DNA of 64,000 nt. It comes from Blattamonas nauphoetae (taxonomy: Eukaryota > Preaxostyla > Oxymonadida). The position numbers and the translations under genes were made by a program. The stretch lies in the NCBI GenBank assembly GCA_033064195.1, contig JARBJD010000013.1:372001-436000 (forward strand), given 5' to 3'. This document shows, piece by piece, positions 44,331-57,300 of this stretch (position 1 is the first letter of the stretch; every line of letters begins with the position of its first letter). The notes beneath the pieces were generated by a model, which worked only from the letters and a program-made list of their open reading frames with translations, made no database searches and was not told where the DNA came from.

Positions 44331-45317
44331 ATGAAAGCCGTGATTCTCTTCTTCTCAAACACTGGTTCCACAAAATCAATGGCAGTGACGTTTCAGAAGC
44401 ATCTGGAGGGCGCAGGCCACTCTGTTTCTCTTCATGATGGTTTCTTGATTTTGAAGCAATCTTTGACGTCAGGTGAAAAGGAGGTGACACCACTCCTCTC
44501 GAACTATCATGCAGCTCTGAAGGAAGCGGATATAGTTGGAATTGGTTCATATGTATCTAATTTAACAATCGCTGATGGAGTCGCGAAGCTTCTGACAGAA
44601 GAAGCCACACCAACATCACTCTTTGCGAACATGAAATACTACTTCTCTTTTTCCAGTTTCGGAAGTATAGATGGTCAAACTTTCAATTATTTGGCGACAT
44701 TCCTCCACAACAAGAATGGAGCTGCAAAATACCTCGGATCAGTCGGCCAACGCGATCCAGAGAACCACCTTCCTCTCCTGCCGCCACGAGGAAGGATTGA
44801 TGAAGTTCCAGCCTCAGAGCTGAAGAAAGTTTACAACTTTGGTAAAACTCTCATCGCTCGTCTCAACAGTGGTTATCCGTCATACATGCATGAAATAGTG
44901 ACTACAACACGGCACCCAGCTGATACAAAGCCTGGAGCTGGTCTTGGAACAATCAAGATCGATGCGGACAAATGCATCAAGTGTTACAAATGTGTAACCG
45001 TATGCCCGTACAACGCTCTCGCCAAACCAGAAGAAGGAGCTGCTGTGAAGATTCCAGTTTGGGACGCTGATTTGTGTTATGGATGCGGCCGGTGCTTCAA
45101 TTATTGCCCTGTTCGAGCAATCGAATTCCCCAAAGTTCGCTCGGAACAGAAAGAGCAATATTTTTGGGGAAGATCTGATCCAAAGCTGATCACTCAGCCG
45201 ATTCCAAGCATTCTCGGCGTATTGAGCGGTGCAGTTCCCAGAACAGCGCTCGCCATCCCACTCGTTCTCGTTGGATGTCTCGGACTGTATCCTGTGATGC
45301 GACGCAAGTTATGTTGA
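44331..45317 (+). CDS. EFR1-like flavodoxin-ferredoxin fusion, copy C
   Basis: 328 residues, ATG 44331 to TGA. The flavodoxin-like domain is almost copy B (first ~80 residues near identical), whereas both ferredoxin clusters (CIKCYKCVTVCP, CYGCGRCFNYCP) are copy A. About 76 consecutive bases around the second cluster are identical to copy A. Complete 4Fe-4S ligand sets and a hydrophobic C-terminal segment (LAIPLVLVGCLGLYPVMRRK) are present. It lies 222 bp downstream of a small ARM-like gene on the same strand. The intergenic piece has a 7-bp stem (TGAGGGT/ACCCTCA) near 44.25 kb. Confidence 0.88.
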   Translation: MKAVILFFSNTGSTKSMAVTFQKHLEGAGHSVSLHDGFLILKQSLTSGEKEVTPLLSNYHAALKEADIVGIGSYVSNLTIADGVAKLLTEEATPTSLFANMKYYFSFSSFGSIDGQTFNYLATFLHNKNGAAKYLGSVGQRDPENHLPLLPPRGRIDEVPASELKKVYNFGKTLIARLNSGYPSYMHEIVTTTRHPADTKPGAGLGTIKIDADKCIKCYKCVTVCPYNALAKPEEGAAVKIPVWDADLCYGCGRCFNYCPVRAIEFPKVRSEQKEQYFWGRSDPKLITQPIPSILGVLSGAVPRTALAIPLVLVGCLGLYPVMRRKLC

Positions 45318-47125
45318 TATTGGAGCACTTTCTGCTTCTCACCATTTCGTTTTCTTCTCATCGTTTTGGTTTCTAATCACACCATTCTTTTTGTTGTTAT
45401 TCCATCGTACTGACCACAATTCAATCTCGTTCAGCAAAACGAACTATGTCGGGAGTTCCATCTACACGGTCATTTGTTTACTTGTTTCAGATAAAGTTCA
45501 GAAACGACGTGACACCAGTTCATTGAAAATGGATCTCTTCACCCGTAAGTTAAATCTTCTCGAAGAAATCCACACCAAACACTGGATCAAATAGTTGAAG
45601 ATGCTGGAACCAACCTCTCGACGGATCTTTTCTGTTTTCGGCCGTTGAACCTGAAGCGAATATACTCTCACCCTTAATAAGATTTTAAGGATTTTTTAAT
45701 CAAATTCGTCTCACCCAACTTTATTCCTCTGTCAATCTTCAAGGCGTGATTGATGAGTTCTCGGGCAATTCAAACTCGTTTGTTCTGTCAGAGGAAATGT
45801 CCGATAGCGTGAGTGTCGAACTGAAATCTTCGCCCGTCCATTTCGTCGGATACACACAATATGTTTTGGTTCAACACGAAGCAGCTTCTCGCCGCCTGTT
45901 TGCTGTATTGAGTGATTCACTCAGATTGAAAACCGCAAGTGTGTCGATGCACAAGGCCGACTGATTTGTGACGATTTCATCTGGTTCGTCGTTCGACCTT
46001 GCAAAGTCCTCAATCATTTTGAGAAGAATCAGATTGTTCTGAAATAGTTATTTCCGTCATCATCTCCGAACTGAAGGGTGCATTCCGCCTTCTCTCGAAA
46101 TCACCTCTCGCCGTCCGAATGATGTGATCTTTGCCCAGACCACAAGCTTTATGGACTCCACAGGCTTCAATTGTTCGATTTCTTCATTCGGCGGATCAGA
46201 AGACAAGACGAGGGGACATCGCCATTCACTTCCTTTCCGATTCGACCTATTTCTGCAGGTCGAGTCTCAAAGTGCTTTGTGTGCTTGAAACAGACATTGC
46301 ATCAGTTTTGGAAGCACAAGCCGTCCACTTCAAACCCAGTTTCTGCTCCAGAGGTGCATCCAGTCGTCAACCAAATCTCGCCCATTTCCCGTCACCCGCC
46401 TGATTGCTGCTCGCTCGAATTCGAGAAACAGCCATTTCGGAAGCTGTTGTCTCTTCTGCAGCTGTGTCGTCACTCGCCATCACAATTTGTCGTTGCTCAT
46501 CGACAACCGCCTCTCGTGTGGACACATCGCTGTGATGGACGATCTGCTTGACATCAGGCCCTTTCGACCATCGATGAAGAAACGGGCATCCCAAACAGTC
46601 TTCAACTCTCTCCCGCAAGCTTCATCTCATCCGCTCAATCGCCGCGATCTGACCATGCCATAATTTTGACACTTTTATGGTCCTGCATCTGTTTTCTGGG
46701 TCTTTATCGTGTTTCCGTTGCTCATGGAACACGTTTCAATCTCAAATCGATGACTGTGATTGTGCCCAATGCAATTGTTACACAACTCAACCATTCCCGT
46801 TCAGCGGCGTTATTTCTCACACATCAAACCTCAAGACAGGATTGTGTGCCCTCAACCGTGATTGTATATCAATCTGAAGGGCATAATCACATTTGTCTCG
46901 AGTTGGCCCATTTCATCTTCTTCTTTTTTTGTCAATGGCCAATCAAACACGACTGGCCATACGAATTAAAAAAATTGTGGATAACATAAATCTATCAGGC
47001 ACTTCCAGAAGTGATGCTGCGAAATTTGATGAAATGATCCATCAAAAGTGAGACAATAAATTGTTATGGTAAGGATCAGTATTATTGTTCGTCTCATATT
47101 ATCGACTTCTTATCATATTCATAAA
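45318..47125. other. Long stretch without a recognised gene
   Basis: About 1.8 kb. Short open frames are present (for example 45746-45964 and 46171-46551). They lack domains, are broken by stops and have no counterparts in the window. The coding-like base composition suggests decayed gene sequence, but I cannot assign a family. Confidence 0.45.
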
Positions 47126-48046
47126 ATGTTTACATCATCTATATTCGAACCCGATTTTGAGCTCTACGATGAGCAAAATCAGTATCTCTTTGATGAACCA
47201 GATTTGAAAGAAATGAACCAATCAGGCTTTCTAACAAACTATGATGATCTTCAACTGTCTCTCAGCGACAGCAGTGATGAACAAGACGATGCACCGTCTT
47301 TCGACACGTGGCCAGATTCCCCAAGTCCTCCTCAGGCACACTTCCAAGAATACGTCAACACGCCTGAACAAGGGTCCGCATCACCATGGGGTTGCTGCAA
47401 CGTCACTTTCTCACCACCATTGACGCCCTTAACGTTGCTTCCATTGCTTCCGTTGTTGATACCACTGGATACATCGAAACAAGCCCCGATGTCAATCGTA
47501 CCACTGTCTCTTCCACAGACCAAATCACCCGCCCCTGCCCCAAAAAATAACTTCTCGGTCAAATATATGATATTTCCAAACGGGCTCTGCTTGACGCTGA
47601 ACCAATCCACGAGCTGGCTGAAGATATTCAAGGGCGATTCGTCGCTGAACATTCAAGTCGAGACTGCAATGACAGCCGAACCCCACGACCCAAAATTGCA
47701 GATTCCACTCTCCCTTTGCGGTGTCGAACAGAACAACACCAGGTTGAATGTCGACATTCGGAACGCAAAGGCTCTGTCCGAAAAAGTGGCGAGCTGCTCG
47801 CATTTTGAGTTTACTCCTCTGAACCCAGAAAAGGAGCTGGGCATGCACGACAAAGGACAGTACTTGATGAAGTTTGGGGGCTGCAGGTTCAATTCGAATA
47901 AGAATACTTCTCTGATGAAGGAAATTGCGAGACAGACACGGATGGACTGTTTCACGAACAAAGTTCATCATTTCTGGCTTGTGATTGTCATCACACCGAA
48001 CAAACTTGCACACTTACAGACAGTGTGCGATGGGATCTCTTCATAG
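47126..48046 (+). CDS. Unrecognised 306-residue protein; possible Ig-fold transcription-factor-like domain
   Basis: ATG 47126 (MFTSSIFEPDFELYDEQNQY) to TAG. A longer start at 47066 exists, but the internal ATG begins the conserved-looking acidic region. The N-terminal ~120 residues are acidic and Ser/Pro-rich with bulky hydrophobics (ELYDEQNQYLFDEPDLKEM), like activation domains. A hydrophobic Leu/Pro stretch follows, then a beta-rich domain from about residue 145 (FSVKYMIFPNGLCLTLNQ, LQIPLSLCGVEQ, RLNVDIRNAKALSEKVASC, YLMKFGGCRF, HFWLVIVITPN). The alternation of strands and the N..RNA segment recall p53/Runt-type folds only vaguely. No zinc or catalytic motif is sure. I do not claim a family. 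Confidence 0.6.
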   Translation: MFTSSIFEPDFELYDEQNQYLFDEPDLKEMNQSGFLTNYDDLQLSLSDSSDEQDDAPSFDTWPDSPSPPQAHFQEYVNTPEQGSASPWGCCNVTFSPPLTPLTLLPLLPLLIPLDTSKQAPMSIVPLSLPQTKSPAPAPKNNFSVKYMIFPNGLCLTLNQSTSWLKIFKGDSSLNIQVETAMTAEPHDPKLQIPLSLCGVEQNNTRLNVDIRNAKALSEKVASCSHFEFTPLNPEKELGMHDKGQYLMKFGGCRFNSNKNTSLMKEIARQTRMDCFTNKVHHFWLVIVITPNKLAHLQTVCDGISS

Positions 48047-48052
48047 TAAACT

Positions 48053-48250
48053 GATCCAACAGCCGCGGTTTTTGTCGGCTATTCTTCATTCATAACTTGT
48101 GGAAAAACTCTGTTTTCTTCCACAAGTTATTGTATTCTGTTCTTTTTCTTTCTCATCCTTCCGGATCACGCGGACACTGGTCCCAAAGACAGTGTGCCAG
48201 AGGCTCGCTTCAGCCAACCGATCCAACAGCCGCGTCTTTTGTCGGCTGTT
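48053..48250 (+). repeat. Duplicated hairpin motif and a 12-bp stem-loop after the unrecognised gene
   Basis: GATCCAACAGCCGCG occurs at 48053-48067 and 48220-48234. Each is followed by a T-run and GTCGGCT, giving small ACAGCCG/CGGCTGT-type hairpins; CAGTGTGC also precedes both. Between them ATAACTTGTGGA (48092-48103) pairs perfectly with TCCACAAGTTAT (48119-48130). This lies in the 3' region of the 47126 gene and may be a 3'-end or RNA-structure element. Confidence 0.5.
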
Positions 48251-48391
48251 CGTGTTTCTCTTATTTGAAGTTTCTTTTTTTTTCCGGAAGATGGTTTGTT
48301 TCTGTTTTGGCTTGAACTCTTTTGTGGAAACCTGATGTCTCAAAGAATGGACTCGATCTCAAATCGGAAAAGTTATAAGAGTTGGTGAAGG

Positions 48392-51300
48392 ATGTTCAAC
48401 ATCTTATTCGCACTCTTTCTTCATTTATCAGCTGGTCCTGTTCCCCCAGATCTAACCTCGCCATATTCACAGTCATCTCAAGAACATCACAGAAACCTGA
48501 ATTCTATTGTTTCAAACGAGCTGAGCATCACCAGACAAGCCCCATCCCCATCATCCCTTTCGTTAGATGGTGTTTATGAAGTTTCAGAAATGCTGCTCTC
48601 CAACACTGAGATGACTTTGATTGGCTCTCCCTCATGTCAATTCATCGCCAGTGACACTTCTGCCAATTCACCACACTTGTTCAGACTCACAAACACCACA
48701 CTTTCTATCAGGAACATCAAGTTTGATATGGCCAACGACCTTTCATGCACTTCGAACGTGGAACATCAAACTCAAACTCACCAACCCTCAATCGCGTCCC
48801 TCTCTGGCTCCACACTCTCCACGGACAACTGTTCGTTTGTCTTCGTAGGTGATGGGTCACTTTTCGTTCTTTCATCTCCAACAACGCCAACAGCGGAAAC
48901 AGCGAATCATCTCACGATCAAGAACTGCCGATTGGATCTGATTGCGCAGACTATCACCCCACTCTGCACTGTCCAGGACAGCATCCATCCACTTTCAAGC
49001 CATTCAGTCGCCTTTGTCGGGAATACTCTGTCGTCGCTCCAAGTCCACTCGAACACCGGATTCCTGTTCGCGAATACCAATGAGCATTCTCCGCAAATCT
49101 GCTCAACAATCTCAGACACATTTCTGGCCAATATCAGCAGAACTGACATGGCCAGCCTCCCAAGGGTCTCTCCAATTTCCATCACCGAGCGAGTCGTGAA
49201 GTCGCGCATCGAAGACGCGCTGGACATCTTCGCTGGATCCCTGTTTGCCCCACTTGAGTCCCAGCATGCCTTTTCATGTTTGAACACGTCGTTCACTCAG
49301 TGCATCAATTCAGACACTCACCAACACAACCCATCCAATTACACGTTTGTCGGGCAGACATACGATGCCAAAGTTGCATCAAATCGCTTCAAATTTGAAA
49401 ATCTTACAAGTCCAGTTCATTTCATCGCATGCACTGTCACAGTCATCAACCCAACAGGAAGCTGCATTTTTCTCAACCTGAAAGACAATGAAGACGACGT
49501 CACCATTCGCAGCTGCTCGTTCACAGCCAACGTGACTTCATCATTCTACGCCAGATTTCTCCAAGTTATCCCTCTCGCTGGAACCTTCCCAACACTCACC
49601 ATCGAAGACATCACGTGTCTCTACGGTATTGCTGACACAACAGTCAACACCCACAACGTGATCTACATCGCTTCTTCACTCAACCTTGTCGTTTCAGGGT
49701 CTCGTTTCTCCTCCCCAAACGAAAGATTGAACGCTCGCTCAATCCTTATCGTTTCCGGCACATATATCTTTCATCTTTCCGGGTGTGTCTTCTCCGACGC
49801 CAATGTGAATGGAAGTGGTGGCGCAGTATCGATGACTCATGGAGGCGATCTCAATGTTGCCGACTGTCTGTTCGAAAACAATAAAGTCAGCGGTCACGGA
49901 GGATGTGTACACGTTGGCCGACAGTGCGTCTCGTTACATCGAAGCGTTTTCAAGCACAATTCTGCAACGAGAGGAGGAGCGATCACAGGAGCGTCATTGA
50001 CAATGCCAGTTTTCGAAGATTGTCATTTTGAAGGGAATACAGCAACGGAAGGTCGACATTACAGCGGCAATGACATCATAACACAGTCAGGGAGTACCGT
50101 TTTTTCTGGTTCGTTGATGGTCGGGTGCACATCTGCGTCTCCTTCGCCCAAGATGAGTTATTATTATTCTGCGGCGCTGAATGGTCTCGTCTCGCAGGAA
50201 GACATTTTTCTTCCTCATCCAGACACGAAGACAGATTACGAGCACAAGCTGTCAGTTGCAGTGGATGGGTCAGGATCGACATGCTCGGAAGCTCTGCCAT
50301 GCCAAACTGTCGAAGCTGCTCTCCTCAAAACCAGCGCAACTGGAAGGAATCGAGTTCTGATTGGGACAGGAACATTCAGCGACGGAACACGGACTGTTTC
50401 GAGGTCGGTGGAGCTGGTTGGGAATGGATGGGTTCGCGACTCGTCGTTCTTCACGACAGTGGTGTCGGGAGGGATGAAAGTTGGATCAGGTGGAAATCTG
50501 ACTCTGCGCTCGATGACACTGCTCCCTTCGACTGCAACCACGATTGTTGTTGGGATGTCGGAAGAGAGTGTGCTCCGCCTCTCTTTCATCCGAATCGATG
50601 AGATCAGCTCGCATTCGTCATCTCTGATCTCGATCTCGAAAGGGACGACGACGCTGTTCCGCTGCTGGTTTGACAAAGTCAACTTGACGAGCTCCGCCTT
50701 CGTGTCAGTCTCTGGCTCTGCATCTTTGAGCGTTCTCGGACATATTTCATGCTGATCACTCGGACAAACGGGGAAGGAGCGAGCTGCATCGATTCTGAGT
50801 CATCTGGACAACTCAACTTTGACAACACGGACTTCGGGAATTGTTCATCATCTGGAGTGGCAGGAGCTCTCCATCTCAAAGGATCAACAACATCTGCATC
50901 ACTCACCTTCAAACTCGTGTATTTCTACAACAACGAAGCCAAAACTGAATCAACCGCAAACGACGAAACTACTCTCAAAGTTCATGACATGGTTGTGGAA
51001 GGCTTCAGCCTCGAACAGAATCTCCACATCCACAGTCAACTCCTTCAGCCCCAAATCAGCTACCTTCGCCTCGAGTTCCCACACACCTCTCCAGTCAACA
51101 GTTATGGTTATGCAGCCAATGGCATTCTTTCCGCTCGCTGGAAAGTATTACCAAGGAGTCCCACTGGTGCAATTCTCATCGATCAAGGAAATGACAGAAC
51201 AGACGTACAAATATTGTGAGTTAGTAAATCCACTGATGATTGGATTGACTCTTCCTGTTGAACCACTCTTTGCAGAAGATGTCCAAGGAGGTGGAGAGCC

Positions 51301-54300
51301 GGCAAAACTGTCGCATCAGTCTCTGATCAAACAATCATCACAGTTGACAATAACACTAACCTTCAATTCACAGAGGGACTTTGTTTTCAACGCAATCCCG
51401 ACTGTAACTCCATTCGTAATACAGCAATCTTCAGGTCAGTTCCTCTTGCAGAATGAAATAATCCAAATGAACTGCACTGTGACGACATTGACTCTTCCGC
51501 TTTTTAATTTCTGCCGGATCGGTTCGATTGACCAAGTCACTCTTCCCATTCTGTCATTCGATGGCTGTGCGATGTTCGAAGGGACCGGAGGAACAATCCG
51601 GCTCGACAAAACGAAATTCCCGCAGATCACGTCGACAGCAAACGGAAGTGTGGTCCATGCCACGTCAACCATCGTTATTTCAGACTCCAGTTTGTTTGAC
51701 AGATGCACTTCGATGAACGGAGGAGCAATCTGGTTTGAAGCGACGGGGACGAAGTATCTTCAAGCGACTCACCCAAAAACGTCGACATTTCCAACCACTT
51801 TTGAGGGTTGTGAGGCGGCGGAGAGAGGAGGAGCGATTTGTGTGGAAGGCTCTTCGTCGATCTCCAATCCCATCCGCTTCTTCACCGACAAGATCAACCA
51901 CGCTCGATTCTCAGGAAACAAGGCATCAGTGTCTGGAAACGATGTTTTTGTGGGAAAGAGTGTTTTTGGATCGAAGACGATTTCTGAAATTGGGTCATTC
52001 GGAGGAGGATCGCTGAGTGACTGGTTCCATGTTGAGATTGAAGATCTAGCGAAGACAGAGGAAGAGAAAGTGGATATTGGTCTTCTGATTCCACTGCCGA
52101 CAGTGTCAGTGAATGGATCGGTGAATGAACTGACGACCGGAATGAGTGGGACCGACAGCGAAGCGTGCAAATGGACATCGACGTTCTGTGCGACACTTGG
52201 ATATGCGATGAAGAGCCTTCGATCGAAGCAGGATGGAAAGTATATCGAGATGAAGACGCAGTTTGTGTGGAACATGACATACACTGAACAGCCGATGAAC
52301 GTGAGTGACCAGAACGTGAAGTTGACAGGAACGACAGCATCGGATCAAACGAAATGCAACGTGACGCGAACGATCGTTGAGATGGACTCGAAGTCAACAG
52401 CTGGCTCTGCTCTGTTCACGATTGAAAACAATGCAGTATTCTCAGTTTCGAACATGGACTTGAAGATTCGAGAAGGACATGGACTGTTTGTTGTAGCGTC
52501 GACAGGAGATTCGCTGAGGATCGAGAATTGTGGGATGATTGCGTCTTCTGGGTCGACATTGTCAGAAAGTGTGATTTGTGTGAATGGAGGATCACTGGAG
52601 CTGCTCTCAAGTTTGTTGAACACAACCGAATTGCCAAGCTGTTCTCTCTCTGAGGCTCTGATCTCTGTGAACTCTGCGACAGCGAACGTTGTTCTCGACT
52701 CTATTTCGATTTCTGGATTGTCGTTCTCATCGTCGTCGCTTGTTCATCTCGCAACAGAAACATCGATGACAGTGAAACATGTGACATTTGAAAGATGCAT
52801 GCATTCTTCAGAGGGAGGTCATCTGGTTCTTGTTGAAGGAACACATCTTGAAAACTTGATTATGCCAGCGAGTTGGGAAGGGACATTCTCGGAAGCAACG
52901 CTGATGGACTCGCTTTGGGGAAAAGATTCGACACTGTCGTCGTCTTCTGAATGGAATGAAGCGTCTCTTCTTTTCTATCTGTTCCGACCAGATGGAAAGA
53001 TTGTGGCCGGAGGAACAGGAAACAACGCGAGCACTCATCCATTCTGCGGATCGGAACAGTTGATCTGCTCGACCCCATTGGAGAGCGCACACGTCACTGC
53101 GAGATGGATTGACACAGTTTGATTGAATCAGACATCTCGCTGATGTCGAAACTGGAAGTTGTGAAGTCAGCGACATTGACATCCTCAACGTCGACAAAGC
53201 GAGTTGTTTCGCTGACAGAATCTGGAATGGTTGAAGTGAATGGAAATGAGATCACTGTGACAATGAAATCGCTGATCGTCTTCTTCGACTCGAGCAGCAT
53301 CTCTCCAACGCTGTTCTCAGTGAAGTGTGGGACTCTGGATGTGGACGAGTGTGTGATTGGTGGATCGTCATCAGAGAATGCGCTGGTTCTTTCGTCGTTC
53401 GTGACATCACTCATCAGTGTTGGACAAGCAGGAATTGTTGATCTTGGGTCGTCGAAGATCTCAAATGTTGTGTTCGGTCACTCGTCAGAAGGGAGTGCAG
53501 TTGTTGTGGAAAAGGGAGGATCGTTGATTGTGGACTCTTCGGAATCGGTGTCATCGATCCGGTCGAACGGGACAGGATCGCATCTGCTGATGATTGGAGA
53601 CAGTTTTGCATCAATTGCAGGAAGTTCAGAAATGAAGAAGTTCAAACCAGAGATTCCTGAAATTGGATTCTTCTCGTTGGAAGAGAGGAAGAAGCTGGCC
53701 GGATCGGTTGATGGAGTTGTGGAGAGCATTCTGTACGAATGGTATGAAAGGGAGTCTGGAGTGATTCATGTTCGTCGGGAAGGAGTGGATGGAGTGAAAG
53801 GTGGGCACGCTTGTCTTCCGCAACAGACGCTCTCGTTCTGTCTGACGCAGCTGGTGAGTGGTGGGAAGATTGTGATTGACTCTTCCTTCTCCCTGGCAGA
53901 GGCACTGGAGCAGCCAAACTCAGAAATCACGATCAGTGCGAACACACAAAAGAACGAGGAGGTTGGAGTGGAAGTGGAAGTGGTGGAGTTGGGTTCATTC
54001 TCGATCAGTCAAGGTCATCTGACAGTCTCATCTGTGTCATTCTCCACAGTCGTGAAAGCAGGACCATTCATGAGAGTTTCCAATGCTGGTTCATTGTCGA
54101 TCGCGTCGTGCTCGTTCTCTGGATTCTGGTCCGCCTCATCTGGATCGGTTGTGTCAGCGTCACTTGGGGAAGCCAACACCCTCTCCATCACGAGCTCTCA
54201 GTTCTCGAACTGCAAGTCTGATTTGTGTGGAGGAGTGATTCATCTTCTTCTCTCGTCCGCGACTGAATCATCGCAAATTGAGATGAAGGGCACATTCTCC

Positions 54301-57300
54301 GAGTGTTCGTGTGGGAATGGAAAGAAGGGAGACTGGGTGTTTGTTGAAGGATCAAATCTTGAAAACCAGATTGCACCATCGAATTGGGAAGGAACATTCT
54401 CGGAAGCAACGCTGATGGACTCGCTTTGGGGAAAAGATTCGACACTGTCGTCGTCTTCTGAATGGAATGAAGCGTCTCTTCTTTTCTATCTGTTCCGACC
54501 AGTTGGAAAGATTGTGGCCGGAGGAACAGGAAACAACGCGAGCACTCATCCATTCTGCGGATCGGAACAGTTGATCTGCTCGACCCTGGAGAGCGCGCAC
54601 ACGTCACTGCGAGATGGATTGGACACAGTTTGGATTGAATCAGACATCTCGCTGATGTCGAAACTGGAAGTTGTGAAGTCAGCGACATTGACATCCTCAA
54701 CGTCGACAAAGCAAGTTCTATCGTTGACAGAATCTGGAATGGTTGAAGTGAATGGAAATGAGATCACTGTGACAATGAAATCGCTGATCGTCTTCTTCGA
54801 CTCGAGCAGCATCTCTCCAACGCTGTTCTCAGTGAAGTGTGGGACTCTGGATGTGGACGAGTGTGTGATTGGTGGATCGTCATCAGAGAATGCGCTGGTT
54901 CTTTCGTCGTTCGTGACATCACTCATCAGTGTTGGACAAGCAGGAATTGTTGATCTTGGGTCGTCGAAGATCTCAAATGTTGTGTTCGGTCACTCGTCAG
55001 AAGGGAGTGCAGTTGTTGTGGAAAAGGGAGGATCGTTGATTGTGGACTCTTCGGAATCGGTGTCATCGATCCGGTCGAACGGGACAGGATCGCATCTGCT
55101 GATGATTGGAGACAGTTTTGCATCAATTGCAGGAAGTTCAGAAATGAAGAAGTTCAAACCAGAGATTCCTGAAATTGGATTCTTCTCGTTGGAAGAGAGG
55201 AAGAAGCTGGCGGGATCAGTGAATGGAGTTGTGGAGAGCATTCTGTACGAATGGTATGAAAGGGAGTCTGGAGTGATTCATGTTCGTCGGGAAGGAGTGG
55301 ATGGAGTGAAAGGTGGGCACGCTTGTCTTCCGGAACAGACGCTCTCGTTCTGTCTGACAGAGCTGGTGAGTGGTGGGAAGATTGTGGTGGACTCTGCCTT
55401 CTCTCTGGCAGAGGGACTGGAGCAACCAAACTCCGAAATCACAATCAGCACGAATACACAGAAGAACGAGGAGGTTGGAGTGGAAGTGGAAGTGGTGGAG
55501 TTGGGTTCATTCTCGATCAGTCAAGGTCATCTGACAGTGTCATCTGTGTCGTTCTCCACCGCCGTGAAAGCAGGACCATTCATGAGAGTTTCCAATGCTG
55601 GTTCATTGTCGATCGCGTCGTGCTCGTTCTCTGGATTCTCGTCTGCATCATCTGGATCGGTTGTGTCAGCGTCACTTGGGGAAGCCAACGCATTGTCGAT
55701 CACGAGCTCTCAGTTCTCTAACTGCAAGTCTGATTTGTGTGGAGGAGTGATTCATCTTCTTCTCTCGTCCGCGACTGAATCATCGCAAATTGAGATGAAG
55801 GGCACATTCTCCGAGTGTTCGTGTGGGAATGGAAAGAAGGGAGACTGGGTGTTTGTTGAAGGATCAAATCTTGAAAACCAGATTGCACCATCGAATTGGG
55901 AAGGAACATTCTCGGAAGCAACGCTGATGGACTCGCTTTGGGGAAAAGATTCGACACTGTCGTCGTCTTCTGAATGGAATGAAGCGTCTCTTCTTTTCTA
56001 TCTGTTCCGACCAGATGGAAAGATTGTGGCCGGAGGAACAGGAAACAACGCGAGCACTCATCCATTCTGCGGATCGGAACAGTTGATCTGCTCGACCCTG
56101 GAGAGCGCGCACACGTCACTGCGAGATGGATTGGACACAGTTTGGATTGAATCAGACATCTCGCTGATGTCGAAACTGGAAGTTGTGAAGTCAGCGACAT
56201 TGACATCCTCAACGTCGACAAAGCAAGTTCTATCGTTGACAGAATCTGGAATGGTTGAAGTGAATGGAAATGAGATCACTGTGACAATGAAATCGCTGAT
56301 CGTCTTCTTCGACTCGAGCAGCATCTCTCCAACGCTGTTCTCAGTGAAGTGTGGGACTCTGGATGTGGACGAGTGTGTGATTGGTGGATCGTCATCAGAG
56401 AATGCGCTGGTTCTTTCGTCGTTCGTGACATCACTCATCAGTGTTGGACAAGCAGGAATTGTTGATCTTGGGTCGTCGAAGATCTCAAATGTTGTGTTCG
56501 GTCACTCGTCAGAAGGAGTGCAGTTGTTGTGGAAAAGGGAGGATCGTTGATTGTGGACTCTTCGGAATCGGTGTCATCGATCCGGTCGAACGGGACAGGA
56601 TCGCATCTGCTGATGATTGGAGACAGTTTTGCATCAATTGCAGGAAGTTCAGAAATGAAGAAGTTCAAACCAGAGATTCCTGAAATTGGATTCTTCTCGT
56701 TGGAAGAGAGGAAGAAGCTGGCGGGATCAGTGAATGGAGTTGTGGAGAGCATTCTGTACGAATGGTATGAAAGGGAGTCTGGAGTGATTCATGTTCGTCG
56801 GGAAGGAGTGGATGGAGTGAAAGGTGGGCACGCTTGTCTTCCGGAACAGACGCTCTCGTTCTGTCTGACAGAGCTGGTGAGTGGTGGGAAGATTGTGGTG
56901 GACTCTGCCTTCTCTCTGGCAGAGGGACTGGAGCAACCAAACTCCGAAATCACAATCAGCACGAATACACAGAAGAACGAGGAGGTTGGAGTGGAAGTGG
57001 AAGTGGTGGAGTTGGGTTCATTCTCGATCAGTCAAGGTCATCTGACAGTGTCATCTGTGTCGTTCTCCACCGCCGTGAAAGCAGGACCATTCATGAGAGT
57101 TTCCAATGCTGGTTCATTGTCGATCGCGTCGTGCTCGTTCTCTGGATTCTCGTCTGCATCATCTGGATCGGTTGTGTCAGCGTCACTTGGGGAAGCCAAC
57201 GCATTGTCGATCACGAGCTCTCAGTTCTCTAACTGCAAGTCTGATTTGTGTGGAGGAGTGATTCATCTTCTTCTCTCGTCCGCGACTGAATCATCGCAAA

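Noticed and set aside
45746-46551. Small genes between EFR1 copy C and the orphan gene
   Set aside because: Short frames without domains, conservation or start context; more likely decayed sequence.
55323-57232. Repeated 132-codon frames within the tandem units
   Set aside because: Out-of-frame readings of the 1,512-bp repeat, which is why they recur at unit spacing.
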